64,000 nt of DNA from NCBI RefSeq assembly GCF_013112245.1, contig NZ_WVRN01000002.1, positions 124,001 through 188,000 of the forward strand. The letters run 5' to 3'. The stretch comes from Ruegeria sp. HKCCD4315 (GTDB lineage: Bacteria > Pseudomonadota > Alphaproteobacteria > Rhodobacterales > Rhodobacteraceae). Position numbers and translations under genes: made by a program. Each line of letters starts with the position of its first letter. Positions within the stretch are counted from its first letter, which is position 1. Below the pieces are notes generated by a model, which had not been told where the DNA came from, did no database searches, and saw only the letters and a program-made list of their open reading frames with translations. Shown here piece after piece: positions 27,868 to 36,919 of this stretch.

Positions 27868-29031
27868 ATGCTGGAAAGTTGGCGTTGGTTCGGGCCGAAA
27901 GACCCTATTCCGCTGGCTCATATCCGTCAGACCGGCGCGCAGGGGATCGTAACTGCTTTGCATGAGGTTCCCAACGGGCAAGAATGGCCGGACGCAGAGA
28001 TCGCGGCCCGGCGCGAATTGATTGAGGCGGCCGGGCTGCGCTGGGTCGTGACCGAAAGCATTCCGGTGCACGAGGACATCAAGACTGGCGCGCCAGATTG
28101 GGAGCGTTACGCGTATATCTGGGCTGAAAACCTGCGGCGTCTGGCCCGTCAGGGCATCCGCAACATCTGCTACAACTTCATGCCAGTGCTGGACTGGACG
28201 CGCACCGATCTGAATTTTGCTTTGCCGGACGGGTCTCTGGCGCTGCGGTTCGATTTCACTGCCTACGCTGCCTTTGACCTATTTGTTTTGCGGCGCGACG
28301 GAGCACAGGACAGTTATACGGCACAGGATCTGGCGGCGGCGGAAGATTGGTTTGCGAGGGCAGATCAGCCGATGATCGATCGGTTGTCACGCACGGTGAT
28401 TGCCGGACTGCCGGGGTCAGAGGAAAGCTATACGCTGGATACGTTCCGAACCCGACTTGCCGCCTATGACGATTGCGATCACGCGACACTCAGGCGGCAG
28501 CTCGCCGCGTTTCTGGAAATCGTTCTGCCAGTGGCAGAAGCCGAAGGGGCAAAGTTGTCGATCCACCCCGATGATCCGCCGATGGATCTGTTCGGCCTGC
28601 CGCGGATTGTTTCGACCCAGGCCGATCTCGAAGCCATTGCCGCAATCTCTTCATCTCCGGCGTCGGGATTTACCTTGTGCACCGGATCGCTGGGTGCACA
28701 TTCCAAAAACGATTTGGTGGCCATTGCTCGTCAGCTCGGGCCCCGCATCCATTTTGCCCATCTGCGCGCAGTGAAACGGGAAGCCGATCCACGGAGTTTC
28801 CACGAGGATGCACACTTGGCCGGCGATCTCGACATGATTGGGGTTGCGCGCGAGCTCTTGCGTATTGAGCGTGTGACGGGCGTTGAAATCCCAATGCGCC
28901 CGGATCACGGGCATCGCATCCTTCACGATCAAGAACGAGACTCAGTTCCAGGTTATCCCGCAATCGGGAGGCTTCGCGGATTGGCCGAACTGCGCGGGGT
29001 CATGCACACGCTGAATGCTTTTGGCATCTGA
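27868..29031 (+). CDS. uxuA: Mannonate dehydratase
   Basis: TIM-barrel dehydratase of 387 residues (family about 390) converting D-mannonate to 2-keto-3-deoxygluconate in hexuronate catabolism. Visible motifs include the start MLESWRWFGPKDPIPLAHIRQ, YNFMPVLDWTRTDL, the metal-site segment LSIHPDDPP, CTGSLGA, and HLRAVKRE with MRPDHGHRI near the C-terminus. The start ATG 27868 is chosen because the family N-terminus begins there; the frame is open further up. Its usual partner fructuronate reductase (uxuB) and isomerase (uxaC) are not adjacent, and the regulator upstream is broken, so this gene is isolated from its pathway in this window. Confidence 0.93.
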   Translation: MLESWRWFGPKDPIPLAHIRQTGAQGIVTALHEVPNGQEWPDAEIAARRELIEAAGLRWVVTESIPVHEDIKTGAPDWERYAYIWAENLRRLARQGIRNICYNFMPVLDWTRTDLNFALPDGSLALRFDFTAYAAFDLFVLRRDGAQDSYTAQDLAAAEDWFARADQPMIDRLSRTVIAGLPGSEESYTLDTFRTRLAAYDDCDHATLRRQLAAFLEIVLPVAEAEGAKLSIHPDDPPMDLFGLPRIVSTQADLEAIAAISSSPASGFTLCTGSLGAHSKNDLVAIARQLGPRIHFAHLRAVKREADPRSFHEDAHLAGDLDMIGVARELLRIERVTGVEIPMRPDHGHRILHDQERDSVPGYPAIGRLRGLAELRGVMHTLNAFGI

Positions 29032-29127
29032 CAGAGCTCTACTGCAAAGCTCTGAACGCGCATATTTGTTCTTACGATCCCAACGAAATTAAGTAGCCAG
29101 ACAGTCTTTTCGAGTAATGCCCGTGCC

Positions 29128-29147
29128 TGCCAGAGTTAAAACTGGCA
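29128..29147. terminator. Possible hairpin between convergent uxuA and the demethylase gene
   Basis: TGCCAG-AGTTAAAA-CTGGCA, a perfect 6-bp stem, lies between the two convergent genes. No long T-run is present on either side, so a role as terminator is only suggested by position. Confidence 0.3.
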
Positions 29148-29164
29148 AGGTGGTCATGGCGACC

Positions 29165-31600
29165 TCAACTGCGCATGAGGGTGTGGTCTGGATCGTAGGG
29201 GGAAGACGAGATGACCTCTGCCGTGACCAGATCCCCGTACAAATCCAATTGCATTGTGCTGCCAACAGCAGCCAGATCGGGGTTCACGAAGGCAAAGGCC
29301 AGGTTCAAGCCAACCCGATGCCCCCAATCGCCCGAGGTGATGGTGCCGACAACGGTTTCACCTTGCATCAGTGAGGCGCCGCCGTGGGCTGGGGCGTGGG
29401 TCGCGTCGACTTTCAGGGTCACCAGCTTTTTGTTGGGGCCGCTGGCGTGGCGTTTTTCCAGCGCCGTTTTGCCGATAAAATCGCCTTTACTCAACTTGAC
29501 GAAGCGGTCCAGTGCTGTCTCGAACGGGTCAAACTCTGTTAGCAAGTCGGCTTTCCAATGTAAGAAGCCTTTCTCCATCCGCATGGACTCCACCGCGCGG
29601 GCCCCGAACAGCTTCAGGTCGTGCGCCTCGCCCGCCGCACGCAGAGCCAGATAGGCAGCGTAGAGCGAAGCGTTTGGCACGTGGATTTCATAGGCGAGCT
29701 CGCCTGAGAAGCTGACGCCCATGACAGTGGCCGGAGCAAACCCGATGAAGCACTCTCGGACTGATAGCCAGGGGAAAGCTTGTTTCGACCAATCACCGCG
29801 GGAACAAGCGGACAGGACATCGCGCGCCTTGGGACCGGCCAGAACAAGGATTGTCTGGTCGTTGGTCAGAGAGCGTATTTGAACGTCCTCTCCATCGCGT
29901 AGGTGCCGGGTCAGCCAATCCGTGTCGTGGTACTCACTGGCTGCTGCCGAGCCGTACCAGACCCGCGCGGGGCCCCGGTCGCTGGCTGGGATGTTGGCCA
30001 CGGTGGCCTCGCCCTTGATCATGCCGTGATGGTTCAGCAGATAGCCCAAACCGACCCGGCCCGCACGTTTGGTGACCGCGCCGCAGAACATGCGGTCTAG
30101 GAAAGCATGGCGGTCAGTACCGGTTATTTCAAACCGGTTAAAGCCATTGACCTCGCACAGGCCAACATTCTCCTGCACGTTCTTGATCTCAGCCGCGACC
30201 ACGTCAAAGGCTTCGTCAAAATTAAATGTCAGACTGGGGTGAAAGTCAGGTGAGGGTTTGATGTAATCGACCCGCTCCCACCCGTTCACCACGGTGAACT
30301 CAGCCCCTTCAGCGGCCATGACTGGTGTTAGCGGCGTGGTCTTCGCCGGACGACCTGCGGGGCGGTGTTCATGGGGAAAGTGGAAGCGGAATTCGTTCTG
30401 GTAGTCCTCGATGGCTTTCAGCGAGGTCAGTTCGACATTCGCGTGCCCGGTAAAGCGGCGGGGGTCGAGGCACCAAGTGTCATAACACGCCTCGCCATGC
30501 ACGATCTGTTGCGCCAGCAACCAGCCGTGGCCACCGCCTTCGCCCAGCCCGGCGCGCAGACCGATGATACAGAAAGCGTTGCGCTTACCCGGAATCGGCC
30601 CGACCAACGGTGCACCGTCGATTGTGTAGGTGATCGGGCCATTCACCACGGATCGGATGCCGGTTTCGCGCAAGGCGGGCATGCGTTCAAACGCGCCTTC
30701 CAGCACATCCATGACCCGGTCCAGATCATCGGGGCACAGCGCGTTGACAAAGTTCGGGTCAATCCCGTCCATGCCCCACGGTTTGCAATCCTGCTCGTAG
30801 AAGCCAACCAGCAGACCGCCCTTTTCCTGACGGCTGTAATAGTCGCTGATCGGGCAGCGCAACAGTGGCATCCGGTGGCCTGCCTCGGCGATGCCGGGGA
30901 TGTCCTCGGTCAGGAAATATTGATGCTCCATAGACGCAACCGGGTGATGTACACCCATCATCGCGCCGACTTCGTTGACGCGGTAACCGCAGGCGTTGAC
31001 CACGATGTCGCAATCAATATCGCCCTGTTCTGTATGCACGGTCCAGGTGTCGTCCTGGTGTTGCGTCAGCGCGGTGACCGGCGTGTTGCGATAGACCTCG
31101 GCCCCGGCCTTACGGGCGTGATAGGCCAGTGCTTGGCACAGCTGCGCCGGGTCAATATCGCCATCCAGCGGATCCCAGAGCCCGCCCAGCAGATTTGTAG
31201 TCGAGATCAGCGGATGGCGGCGGGCGCATTCCTCGGCATCGATCACCTCGAAGTAGACACCCATGCCGCGCGCCATCGAGGCAAAGTGGCGGTAGCCCTG
31301 CATCTGCGCTTCGGTATTCGCGAGGCGGATGCCGCCATCGGCATGGTGGTAGTTGATCGGGTATTCTGGGTTTTCCGACAGCTCTTTATACAGGTTGATC
31401 GAATGCGTCTTCAGCCCGACCATCGTCTGGTTCATGCCAAAATTGGTCACTTGCGCGGCGGAATGCCAGGTCGTGCCACTTGTCAATTCGTTGCGTTCAA
31501 CCAGAACAACATCGCTCCACCCCTCTTGGGTCAGGTGATAGAGCGTTGAACATCCGGCAATACCACCGCCAATGACGACAACCTTGGTGCGGGACTTCAT
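29165..31600 (-). CDS. Dimethylglycine/sarcosine-dehydrogenase-family flavoprotein demethylase (first copy)
   Basis: Two-part enzyme of 811 residues. The N-terminal FAD oxidoreductase domain (DAO fold, VVVIGGGIAGCSTLYHL at about 7-23) has TTWHSAAQ, whose His matches the covalent-FAD histidine of dimethylglycine dehydrogenase. The C-terminal GcvT-type domain (from about residue 430) binds tetrahydrofolate. It should oxidatively remove an N-methyl group from a methylated amine and pass it to folate. ATG 31600 is preferred because GGAGG lies ten bases upstream; the TTG nine bases earlier is too close to it. It is divergent from the MttB homologue with a 190-base gap, forming the first of two demethylase/MttB modules. 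Substrate not determined. Confidence 0.88.
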   Translation of the reverse strand: MKSRTKVVVIGGGIAGCSTLYHLTQEGWSDVVLVERNELTSGTTWHSAAQVTNFGMNQTMVGLKTHSINLYKELSENPEYPINYHHADGGIRLANTEAQMQGYRHFASMARGMGVYFEVIDAEECARRHPLISTTNLLGGLWDPLDGDIDPAQLCQALAYHARKAGAEVYRNTPVTALTQHQDDTWTVHTEQGDIDCDIVVNACGYRVNEVGAMMGVHHPVASMEHQYFLTEDIPGIAEAGHRMPLLRCPISDYYSRQEKGGLLVGFYEQDCKPWGMDGIDPNFVNALCPDDLDRVMDVLEGAFERMPALRETGIRSVVNGPITYTIDGAPLVGPIPGKRNAFCIIGLRAGLGEGGGHGWLLAQQIVHGEACYDTWCLDPRRFTGHANVELTSLKAIEDYQNEFRFHFPHEHRPAGRPAKTTPLTPVMAAEGAEFTVVNGWERVDYIKPSPDFHPSLTFNFDEAFDVVAAEIKNVQENVGLCEVNGFNRFEITGTDRHAFLDRMFCGAVTKRAGRVGLGYLLNHHGMIKGEATVANIPASDRGPARVWYGSAAASEYHDTDWLTRHLRDGEDVQIRSLTNDQTILVLAGPKARDVLSACSRGDWSKQAFPWLSVRECFIGFAPATVMGVSFSGELAYEIHVPNASLYAAYLALRAAGEAHDLKLFGARAVESMRMEKGFLHWKADLLTEFDPFETALDRFVKLSKGDFIGKTALEKRHASGPNKKLVTLKVDATHAPAHGGASLMQGETVVGTITSGDWGHRVGLNLAFAFVNPDLAAVGSTMQLDLYGDLVTAEVISSSPYDPDHTLMRS

Positions 31601-31790
31601 GTGACGCAATCCTCCGACAGAAGTTTAGTCGTGATAGGCATGCACAATGCTTTTGGCTGCAATGATTTACGCGTCTCTCGCATTAAATCGAACTCTGAAT
31701 TCGAAGTTTTGATATTAGTGCGAGGCGGTGTTGAAATTGCGGTGAAGGGGCCGCTTCTATCGTGCGGTAATCTCGATAACAGGAACAGCC

Positions 31791-33317
31791 ATGGCAGGGC
31801 AGCGTGGAAAGAGAGGAGGCCGCCGCGAACGGCTGGCTGCGCGTGCGGCGAAACCGGCTGTTGATCCGTGCCCTCCGGGTCAGGTTGGCGGAGCTTACAA
31901 ACCGCTTAGCGATGCGGATCTGCGACGCATTTACGACACCGCCCTTGACCTGCTGGAACAGCTGGGCGTGGGAGAGGTGCCGAAACGTCTGCAAAAAGAC
32001 TTTTTGGCGATTGGTGCCATCGACAATGGCAAAGGGCGTATCCTGTTTCCGCCAAAGCTGGTGGAGGAGGCCATCGATCAGGCCGCAAAGACGTTCATAC
32101 TGCATGGCCGGGATCCGGCCCGATCCATCGAGGTGGGTGGCAACAAGGTCTATTTCGGCACCGGTGGCGCGGCGGTGCAGACACTGGATTTGGACAGCGG
32201 GCTGTACCGGCCATCGACATTGCAAGACCTGCACAACTTCACACTGCTGCAGGACACGCTGGCCAATGTCAGTTGGTACACCCGCTGCTGTGTTGCGACG
32301 GATGTGCCGGACAATTTCGATCTGGACGTCAATACAGCTTTCGCGCTGATCAAGAACACAACCAAACCCACGGCAACCTCGTTCACGCTGGCTGAATATG
32401 TCGCTCCGATTGTCGAGATGCTGGACATTGCAGCTGGTGGGCCGGGCGAATTTGCCAAGCGTCCGTTCATGAAGGCGCATATCAGCCCGATGATCTCGCC
32501 CATGCGCTATGGCGAGGATGCGGTGGATGTGGTCTACGAGTGCATCCGGCACAATATCCCGATTTCGTGCATCACCGCCGCGCAGGCGGGGGCGACCGCG
32601 CCTGCCACGCTGGCCGGGTTTCTGGCGCAATCACTGGCGGAAACACTGGCCAGCTTGCTTATGGTCCATGCGATCCAGCCCGGTTTTCCGATGGTCTTTT
32701 CCAACTGGCCACTGGTGATTGACCTGCGCACCGGTGCGTTCTCGGGGGGCAGCGGCGAGACGGCTGTGCTCAATGCGGCCTCGGCGCAGCTGTCGAACTG
32801 GCTGGGTTTACCCTCAGGCGTGGCTTGTTCGATGACCGATGCCAAGGCGATTGACGCGCAATATGGCATGGAGAAGGGCATCACCTCGATGGCGGCGGCC
32901 CTGGCCGGAGGAAACCTGATCTATGAAAGCTCGGGCATGACAGCATCCCTGTTAGGGGCCAGCTTTGAGGCGTTTGTGCTGGACGACGAAATGCACTCGA
33001 ACACCTACCGCGCGCTGCGGGGGATAGAGGTGAATGATGAAAACCTGGGCTTTGACGCGATCTGCGATGCGGTCTTGGGTGAGGGGCATTTTCTGGGCGG
33101 TCAACACACCTATGCGGCGATGGAGCGGGATTATTTCTATCCCACGCTTGCCGACCGTGATGAGCCGCGCACATGGGCGGAAAACGGGGCGCAGGATGCC
33201 TGGGCCCGAGCCCGAGCCCGTGCGCAGGACATCCTGGCCGAACACAAACCCCAATATCTGACGCCCGAGCAAGAGCGCGAAATTCGCGCGAGGTTCAAAA
33301 TTCTCAGCCCGTTTTAG
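31791..33317 (+). CDS. MttB-superfamily (trimethylamine methyltransferase-like) protein, non-pyrrolysine, first copy
   Basis: Homologue of trimethylamine methyltransferase MttB, 508 residues, a TIM-barrel methyltransferase. No in-frame amber codon occurs, so it belongs to the non-pyrrolysine branch, of which some members (MtgB, MtpB) demethylate glycine betaine or proline betaine. Landmarks: LYRPSTLQDLHNFTLLQDTL, ATSFTLAEYVAPIVEML and AGATAPATLAGFLAQSLAETL. The first 25 residues are basic and Gly/Arg-rich (GQRGKRGGRRERLAARAAK). These enzymes normally need a corrinoid partner, and none is seen in the window. It is divergent from a DMGDH-like gene and convergent with a lysR relic. CAGGAA lies five bases before the ATG. 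Likely function: methyl removal from a quaternary amine. Confidence 0.88.
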   Translation: MAGQRGKRGGRRERLAARAAKPAVDPCPPGQVGGAYKPLSDADLRRIYDTALDLLEQLGVGEVPKRLQKDFLAIGAIDNGKGRILFPPKLVEEAIDQAAKTFILHGRDPARSIEVGGNKVYFGTGGAAVQTLDLDSGLYRPSTLQDLHNFTLLQDTLANVSWYTRCCVATDVPDNFDLDVNTAFALIKNTTKPTATSFTLAEYVAPIVEMLDIAAGGPGEFAKRPFMKAHISPMISPMRYGEDAVDVVYECIRHNIPISCITAAQAGATAPATLAGFLAQSLAETLASLLMVHAIQPGFPMVFSNWPLVIDLRTGAFSGGSGETAVLNAASAQLSNWLGLPSGVACSMTDAKAIDAQYGMEKGITSMAAALAGGNLIYESSGMTASLLGASFEAFVLDDEMHSNTYRALRGIEVNDENLGFDAICDAVLGEGHFLGGQHTYAAMERDYFYPTLADRDEPRTWAENGAQDAWARARARAQDILAEHKPQYLTPEQEREIRARFKILSPF

Positions 33318-33337
33318 CCATTGCCAGATGGCCGGGG

Positions 33338-33576
33338 CAGATGATCAATCTTCGCATCTTTCGATCGACCAGTTCCCACAAAAATTGGGAACAGTGCGGT
33401 GTCGCCACGATGGACTAGGTGCGGGAAAAGCTTTTGACCGGAGGGCGGAGCAGTCGAAGTCTGTTTTAAAACCGTTGGGCGTGAGCAAACATCAAAGGCG
33501 TCTTTATGGTCCATCCGGCCCCAGCCGCGACCATCGCCACTAAAGTCTGATTGGTGCTGCGTTCGAAGAGGTTGTG
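33338..33576 (-). pseudogene. Relic of the C-terminal part of a LysR regulator
   Basis: Nucleotide similarity to the intact lysR at 22779-23753 is extensive: plus-strand text from about 33338 parallels 22851 onward. Examples are GAACAGTGCGGTGTCGC against GAACAATCAGGTGTCGC, and ATGGTCCATCCGGCCCCAGC against ATGGTCCATCCCGCCCCGGC. Near 33562 the relic jumps: GCTGCGTTCGAAGAGGTTGTG joins sequence like 23064-23075 to 23278-23292, deleting about 208 bases between two TTCGAA repeats. Frames are broken by indels and stops (for example TAG at 33417). It lies tail-to-tail with the intact mttB homologue, 21 bases after its stop. Confidence 0.8.
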
Positions 33577-33597
33577 TTACCTGCAGCTGGAGGGAAT

Positions 33598-33972
33598 TCA
33601 GTTTGACCTGACCTTTGGTTCCGTACGCCAAAGATGGATGCCAAATCCGATCATAGCAAATTGCACAAACAGGCGCGCTATCGCGGCCCAAAAAGGTGCG
33701 ACAACCGGATCGGGCCGGAACAAGTCCCAGATGTGGAACGGCAAATAGGCGGTGCACAGCATTGCTGCGAACAGCCCGCCAAAGGCTCGGAATTTAGGTA
33801 AGACCAGGGCAACGGCAATTGTGATCTCGGCGACACCGGCCAGAATATGCGCCGGAATCTTGGGGGTGAATGATGGCATGAACCCATCAAATACAGCCGG
33901 ATAAATAAAATGGGTTATCCCGCCCGCCATCAGGAACAGGGCAAAGAGCCAGACAAACAGCGTTATGATCAC
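33598..33972 (-). CDS. DoxX-family small membrane protein
   Basis: Protein of 124 residues with four predicted helices (ITLFVWLFALFLMAGGITHF, ILAGVAEITIAVALVLP, FGGLFAAMLCTAYLPFHIW, FWAAIARLFVQFAMIGFGIHLW) and the GGxxHF motif common in DoxX/DoxX-like proteins. Their roles are diverse and mostly unproven, including redox or quinone-linked functions. It stands alone between the lysR relic and an SDR gene in the same orientation. No specific function can be read. Confidence 0.75.
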   Translation of the reverse strand: MIITLFVWLFALFLMAGGITHFIYPAVFDGFMPSFTPKIPAHILAGVAEITIAVALVLPKFRAFGGLFAAMLCTAYLPFHIWDLFRPDPVVAPFWAAIARLFVQFAMIGFGIHLWRTEPKVRSN

Positions 33973-34083
33973 GAGCCGCTCCGTGTGATGGGAGAATTTA
34001 CAAATGGTCCGGGCGAAGCTTTTGCGCCGCCCGGACCTGTTTCGTGAGTGAGGGGTGTATCGAGGGGGTCTGTCTTTAAGTGG

Positions 34084-35040
34084 TTATGCCGCGTGTGCGA
34101 CGGCAGGCAGGTTGAATTCAAAACCGACCAGCTGCTCGCTTTTTGCCCACAACTGACGTTGCTTTTCGAGATCCAGTGCGTGATCTTTCACCTTGGCGTC
34201 GGAAACCGGGCCGCGGGATTCACCCATTTTTTGCGGGCCGTAATATGCGCCACGTTTCGCTTCTTTCCCGACGGCGGCAAGCACCGTCGGATAGGCTCCG
34301 GCTTCGGGGCGTTGCGCGACCAGTTTGTTCATCACGGCCAGCATGGCTTTCATAAAGCCGGTCGGGCCGGTGGATTGCAGGTTGGTATCGGTATAGCCGG
34401 GGTGGCAGGCGACGCAGATGGCCTTGCTGCCGGCCGCCTTTAGGCGACGATCCAGTTCAAACGCGAACATCAGGTTCGACAGTTTGGACTGGGTATAGGC
34501 CTTCATCGGCGTGTATTTGGTGTCGGTCATGAAATCATCCAGATCCAGAGGTCCGTACTTGTGAACCAGGCTGGATAGCACGACAACACGGCCTTCGGCA
34601 GCTTCAACCAGATCCAGCAGCAGGCCGGTCCATAGGAAATGCCCCAGATGGTTGGCTCCCATCTGCAGGTCAAACCCATCAACGGTCTTTTCCTGCGGGG
34701 TCATCATGATGCCTGCGTTATTGATCAGGCCGTCGATTTTGGTATAGCGACCGCGCAGTTCCTCGGCCGCCTTGCGAACCGACGACAGATCGCTGAGGTC
34801 CATCAGGATAAGGTCGACCTTGCCCTTCGAGGACGCTGACAGCTTGCGCTGTGCGGTTTCACCTTTTGCGCGTGAGCGGCAGACCATTACAACGTTCGCG
34901 CCTTTTTCACCCAGCATCCGGGCGGCTTCATAACCGATGCCCGAATTTGCGCCGGTGATGACATAGGTCTTGCCATTCAGTTCCGGGAGTTGCGAGGGCT
35001 TCCAGCTACTGAAGCCCGAGTCAGTGATTTTCTGTTCCAT
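34084..35040 (-). CDS. Short-chain dehydrogenase (retinol-dehydrogenase/protochlorophyllide-reductase-like)
   Basis: SDR oxidoreductase of 318 residues. It has the NADP-binding motif TGANSGIGYEAARMLGEKGA near residues 33-52, Arg in VCRSRAKGE (favouring NADPH), the structural NNAG motif, and the catalytic YTQSKLSN (Tyr/Lys about 180-184). The length, with a C-terminal extension (ending ...QLVGFEFNLPAVAHAA), fits the larger retinol-dehydrogenase-type group. It is divergent from a TetR regulator with a 90-base gap, a common pairing for detoxification of aldehydes or ketones. Substrate unknown. Confidence 0.85.
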   Translation of the reverse strand: MEQKITDSGFSSWKPSQLPELNGKTYVITGANSGIGYEAARMLGEKGANVVMVCRSRAKGETAQRKLSASSKGKVDLILMDLSDLSSVRKAAEELRGRYTKIDGLINNAGIMMTPQEKTVDGFDLQMGANHLGHFLWTGLLLDLVEAAEGRVVVLSSLVHKYGPLDLDDFMTDTKYTPMKAYTQSKLSNLMFAFELDRRLKAAGSKAICVACHPGYTDTNLQSTGPTGFMKAMLAVMNKLVAQRPEAGAYPTVLAAVGKEAKRGAYYGPQKMGESRGPVSDAKVKDHALDLEKQRQLWAKSEQLVGFEFNLPAVAHAA

Positions 35041-35130
35041 CCGAGGGGATCCAATCGATATAGGTTGCAGACGGGTATATTCTTGTGTACTCTATTTACA
35101 AACACGACCCAAAATGTCAACAAGGTAAAA

Positions 35131-35679
35131 ATGAAAAAATCGTCAAACGCTTTCGAAGTCCTGTCTGTCTTTGCGCAATATGGCTTTCGCAAAGTGTCCA
35201 TGAATGACATTGCCGAAGCTGCTGGTTTGTCGCGTCAGTCGATCTACAACCAGTTCGGATCGAAAGAAGCCGTTCTGGAATGGGCTGTCAGAACAGTGCT
35301 GACATCGATGACCAATGCGGCCCTTGATGTTCTGAGCCAGTCAGAAGGTTCGCCCCGGGATGTTCTGGCCCGGGCGTATCAGACTTGGATCGGAGATCAC
35401 GTGGCCATATGGCGGGGCACGCCTCATGGTGCCGAGATTATGGAATTTGCCATCGAATCCGCGTCAGATGCCGAAATGGATTACAACGCAGAGTTCGAAA
35501 AAGCCCTGTCGGGTTATTTGGTGAAAGCAAACGTGGTGCCAACACCCGAAGCGGCGGCGGATTTGGCCTTTCTGCTCACGACTGTATCAACCGGTCTTTT
35601 GCTAAAGACCACAACCAGCGAACAATACGCCGCTGGCATGACCCGCGCTACAAGCGTGCTTCTGGCTCATAGTACCTGA
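35131..35679 (+). CDS. TetR-family transcriptional regulator
   Basis: Repressor of 182 residues. The N-terminal HTH reads VSMNDIAEAAGLSRQSIYNQFGSKEAVLEWAV, followed by an all-helical ligand domain without recognisable relatives. AAGGT lies just before ATG 35131; the frame continues upstream but without a good ribosome site. It is divergent from the SDR gene, which it most likely controls. The N-terminus is slightly short for the family, with few residues before the HTH. Confidence 0.88.
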   Translation: MKKSSNAFEVLSVFAQYGFRKVSMNDIAEAAGLSRQSIYNQFGSKEAVLEWAVRTVLTSMTNAALDVLSQSEGSPRDVLARAYQTWIGDHVAIWRGTPHGAEIMEFAIESASDAEMDYNAEFEKALSGYLVKANVVPTPEAAADLAFLLTTVSTGLLLKTTTSEQYAAGMTRATSVLLAHST

Positions 35680-35805
35680 ACCGGATTTGAACGGAATCGG
35701 TGCCCGCAAATGGGTGCTGAGAAGGGGAAAAGAAACGACCACTTTGGCTCTGATTCCGGTTCCCCCTTTTGTTGACGAGCGAACATTTCAGCAAAGTGTT
35801 GGCGA

Positions 35806-36690
35806 TCAGTTGGAATCCTCGACCAACCATTTGTAGACCAATGCAGCCCGATCCGAAGAGGTGTTGTGTAGCACGACATAAAAGTCCAAAGGGGCTGACA
35901 GTGTCTGTGGCAATAACTTGGCCAGTTTGCCTGACCTAACCAAACCTGCGGTCAGCCCTTCCCATCCCAGTACAGCGCCCATATCATCCTGTGCTGCTTG
36001 CAGGGCAATGGTGTAGTTGTTCACCCTGTGCCCCGATTTGAGTGAGCCGGAGTAACCCAAACCAGCCGCCCATTCCTGCCAACCTGTCCAATCGGTGCCG
36101 GGCGCGTCCAGATGTATAAGTGGGATTTTGGGCAGGTCCTGTAGTTGTTCGACTTTATTTTGCCGGACAAATTCAGGGCTGGCCAAAGCCATGATCCGGT
36201 CCCGGAACAAAACATGATATGTGCCACGTTCGCGTGATGCGTCACCATACCTGATGCTTATGTCACATTTTTGCGTGTCGTATCCCAAATCAGTGACGAC
36301 TTGCGTGACAGAGATATGCCCGAAATTCTTCCAAAACTGTGCCAAGCGCGGTGTCAGCCACAATGAGCTGACCGCCGTGCTGGATCGTATCGTCACACCT
36401 GAACGATCGTATTGCGAGCGCAACTGCTTGAGTGCCTCGCTGATCCCCTCAAACCCGCGTTGCAAAGCAACCAGCAAATAAGCACCGCTTTCGGTGAGTT
36501 CCACACCGCGATGATGGCGCTGGAACAACGCGCAATTGAGTTCGACCTCGAGTGCTTTGACCTGATGGCTGATGGCGGCCGGAGTAACGTTCAGTTCACT
36601 GGCGGCCTGTTTGAAGCTGACATGGCGGGCGGCGGCTTCGAAACTGATCAGCGAGCTGAGCGGTGGGAAATCGTAGGGACCATAGGGCAA
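35806..36690 (-). CDS. LysR-family regulator, GcvA-like
   Basis: LysR-type regulator of 294 residues. The N-terminus PPLSSLISFEAAARHVSFKQAASELNVTPAAISHQVKALE is characteristic of the GcvA-like subgroup, as are CALFQRHHRGVELTESG and a late VLGWEGLTAGLVRSGKL. It is divergent from the second DMGDH/MttB module with a 229-base gap, so it is the likely activator of that operon, in keeping with GcvA-type control of one-carbon genes. A 14-bp palindrome GCAGCATGTGCTGC is present at 36824-36837 in the gap. Confidence 0.88.
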   Translation of the reverse strand: MPYGPYDFPPLSSLISFEAAARHVSFKQAASELNVTPAAISHQVKALEVELNCALFQRHHRGVELTESGAYLLVALQRGFEGISEALKQLRSQYDRSGVTIRSSTAVSSLWLTPRLAQFWKNFGHISVTQVVTDLGYDTQKCDISIRYGDASRERGTYHVLFRDRIMALASPEFVRQNKVEQLQDLPKIPLIHLDAPGTDWTGWQEWAAGLGYSGSLKSGHRVNNYTIALQAAQDDMGAVLGWEGLTAGLVRSGKLAKLLPQTLSAPLDFYVVLHNTSSDRAALVYKWLVEDSN

Positions 36691-36919
36691 GGTGGTTTGA
36701 CCTGTATTATGAGGTTTCGGTGTATTTACGTTATCCTAGGCGTATTCGCATTAGCTGAATTTGCCCAGAGTGAATTTTTTTGCGATTGCGGTCTTGGCCC
36801 GTGAGCGCAAAGAATTGGGTAAAGCAGCATGTGCTGCGCTGAATCCCTGACCCACCAAGTTTCCGCCTTGCGGAGCGGCGTTGGCCGGGGTTTCAGCGCA
36901 GTGGGAGAGGAGAAAACAA

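Noticed and set aside
30365..31549. 394-codon plus-strand open frame opposite the first demethylase gene
   Set aside because: Shadow of a DMGDH-family gene; composition and lack of motifs or ribosome site argue against coding.
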